Positions 5,824 to 5,992 of a stretch of DNA of 5,992 nucleotides are shown in pieces; positions within the stretch are counted from its first letter, which is position 1; each line of letters begins with the position of its first letter. The notes beneath the pieces were generated by a model that saw only the letters and a program-made list of their open reading frames with translations, did not search any database and had not been told where the DNA came from. Position numbers and translations under genes: made by a program. Source of the stretch: Ignavibacteriales bacterium. Its GTDB lineage: Bacteria > Bacteroidota > Ignavibacteria > UBA10030. The stretch covers positions 1 to 5,992 of the forward strand of contig JACRFF010000234.1 in assembly GCA_016218005.1 (NCBI GenBank), given 5' to 3'.

Positions 5824-5882
5824 GGTGCACCCGAAGACCTAGGATGAAACTTACGGTTGCGCTACGCATAACGGGGCGCACC
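5824..5882. repeat. Imperfect inverted repeat between REP copies 3 and 4
   Basis: GGTGCACCC (5824-5832) pairs with GGGCGCACC (5874-5882) at 8 of 9 positions. Inside is a smaller stem with GCG/CGC around CTA (about 5857-5865). It resembles the short GGTGCG-type repeats seen between genes in many bacteria, but it occurs only once here, so repeat status is inferred. Confidence 0.35.
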
Positions 5883-5910
5883 ACAACGCCCGCGTCAACG
5901 CCGGCGATCA

Positions 5911-5957
5911 TTTCCTTGTTCCCACGCTCTGCGTGGGAACACTATTCTTCATTGATG
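5911..5957 (+). repeat. REP-like palindrome copy 4
   Basis: GTTCCCACGC (5918-5927) pairs perfectly with GCGTGGGAAC (5931-5940) around TCT. It is identical to copy 2 through the palindrome and nearly so in the right flank. It lies in head-to-head orientation with copy 5, 23 nt away. Confidence 0.88.
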
Positions 5958-5963
5958 AATTTT

Positions 5964-5992
5964 CTCGTTCCTATGCAGAGCATGGGAACGAG
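5964..5992 (-). repeat. REP-like palindrome copy 5, minus orientation, at the window edge
   Basis: CTCGTTCCTATGC (5964-5976) pairs with GCATGGGAACGAG (5980-5992), 13 bp with one G-U pair, around the loop AGA. That loop is the complement of the TCT loop in copies 2 and 4, which sets the orientation as minus. The arms differ from the other copies (ATGC in place of ACGC), but changes on the two sides keep the stem paired. The element may continue past the window. Confidence 0.8.

Larger units (their letters stand above)
5432..5992. other. Non-coding island of short palindromic repeats
   Basis: No credible gene lies here. Short open frames on both strands translate the repeats themselves into phrases such as FPRSAWE and SPLEGE, a common annotation artefact. 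The region holds at least four full REP-like palindromes, one degenerate copy, two GC-rich inverted repeats and one other imperfect inverted repeat, listed separately. A 5-bp stem (TCGCC 5442-5446 / GGCGA 5454-5458) follows the hydrolase stop but lacks a U tract, so no terminator is called. Confidence 0.8.

Noticed and set aside
5477..5992. A CRISPR array formed by the repeated palindromes
   Set aside because: Spacing is irregular, copies occur in both orientations, flanks are themselves repeated, and there are no cas genes in the window.

Overview
The window looks like chromosomal DNA from a member of the Bacteroidota/Chlorobiota/Ignavibacteriota (FCB) group. The main evidence is a large secreted protein that ends in a type-A type IX secretion (T9SS) sorting domain with the NYPNPFNPTTTI motif, which is typical of that group. 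Gene starts with weak or no Shine-Dalgarno sequence and one TAnnTTTG-like promoter candidate agree with this. The genus cannot be determined from the window.

Layout: (1) Positions 1-161 hold the 3' end of an unrecognised gene. (2) Positions 187-1853 hold aroK (shikimate kinase) and aroB (3-dehydroquinate synthase), overlapping at their junction. They encode the fifth and second steps of the shikimate pathway, and the catalytic and metal-binding residues I could identify are present. (3) Positions 1854-2251 are mostly non-coding. They contain a possible 46-codon CxxC small ORF, a 9-bp inverted repeat overlapping the -35 of a good promoter candidate, and a leader hairpin. (4) Positions 2252-2858 hold a two-gene cassette in the order antitoxin (HicB-like) then toxin (HicA/YcfA-like), overlapping by 8 bp. 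It is visibly more AT-rich than aroKB. (5) A C-rich, G-poor spacer follows. (6) Positions 3020-5431 encode an 803-aa exported protein: signal peptide, GHL10 glycoside-hydrolase-like barrel, three Fn3-like modules and a T9SS sorting domain. (7) Positions 5432-5992 carry no credible gene. They form an island of short palindromic repeats (REP-like, arms GTTCCCACG/CGTGGGAAC) in both orientations, mixed with GC-rich repeats, one of which appears to lie inside a REP loop.

The genes are all on the + strand but form at least three functional units: aroKB housekeeping metabolism, a probably mobile TA cassette, and a secreted glycan-active enzyme. Nothing shows that these units work together. The aroK, aroB, HicA and GHL10-T9SS assignments are well supported. 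The least explained parts are the HicB variant with a hydrophobic C-terminus, the candidate operator upstream of it, and the nested repeat island. I did not find clear evidence of a wholly new system.
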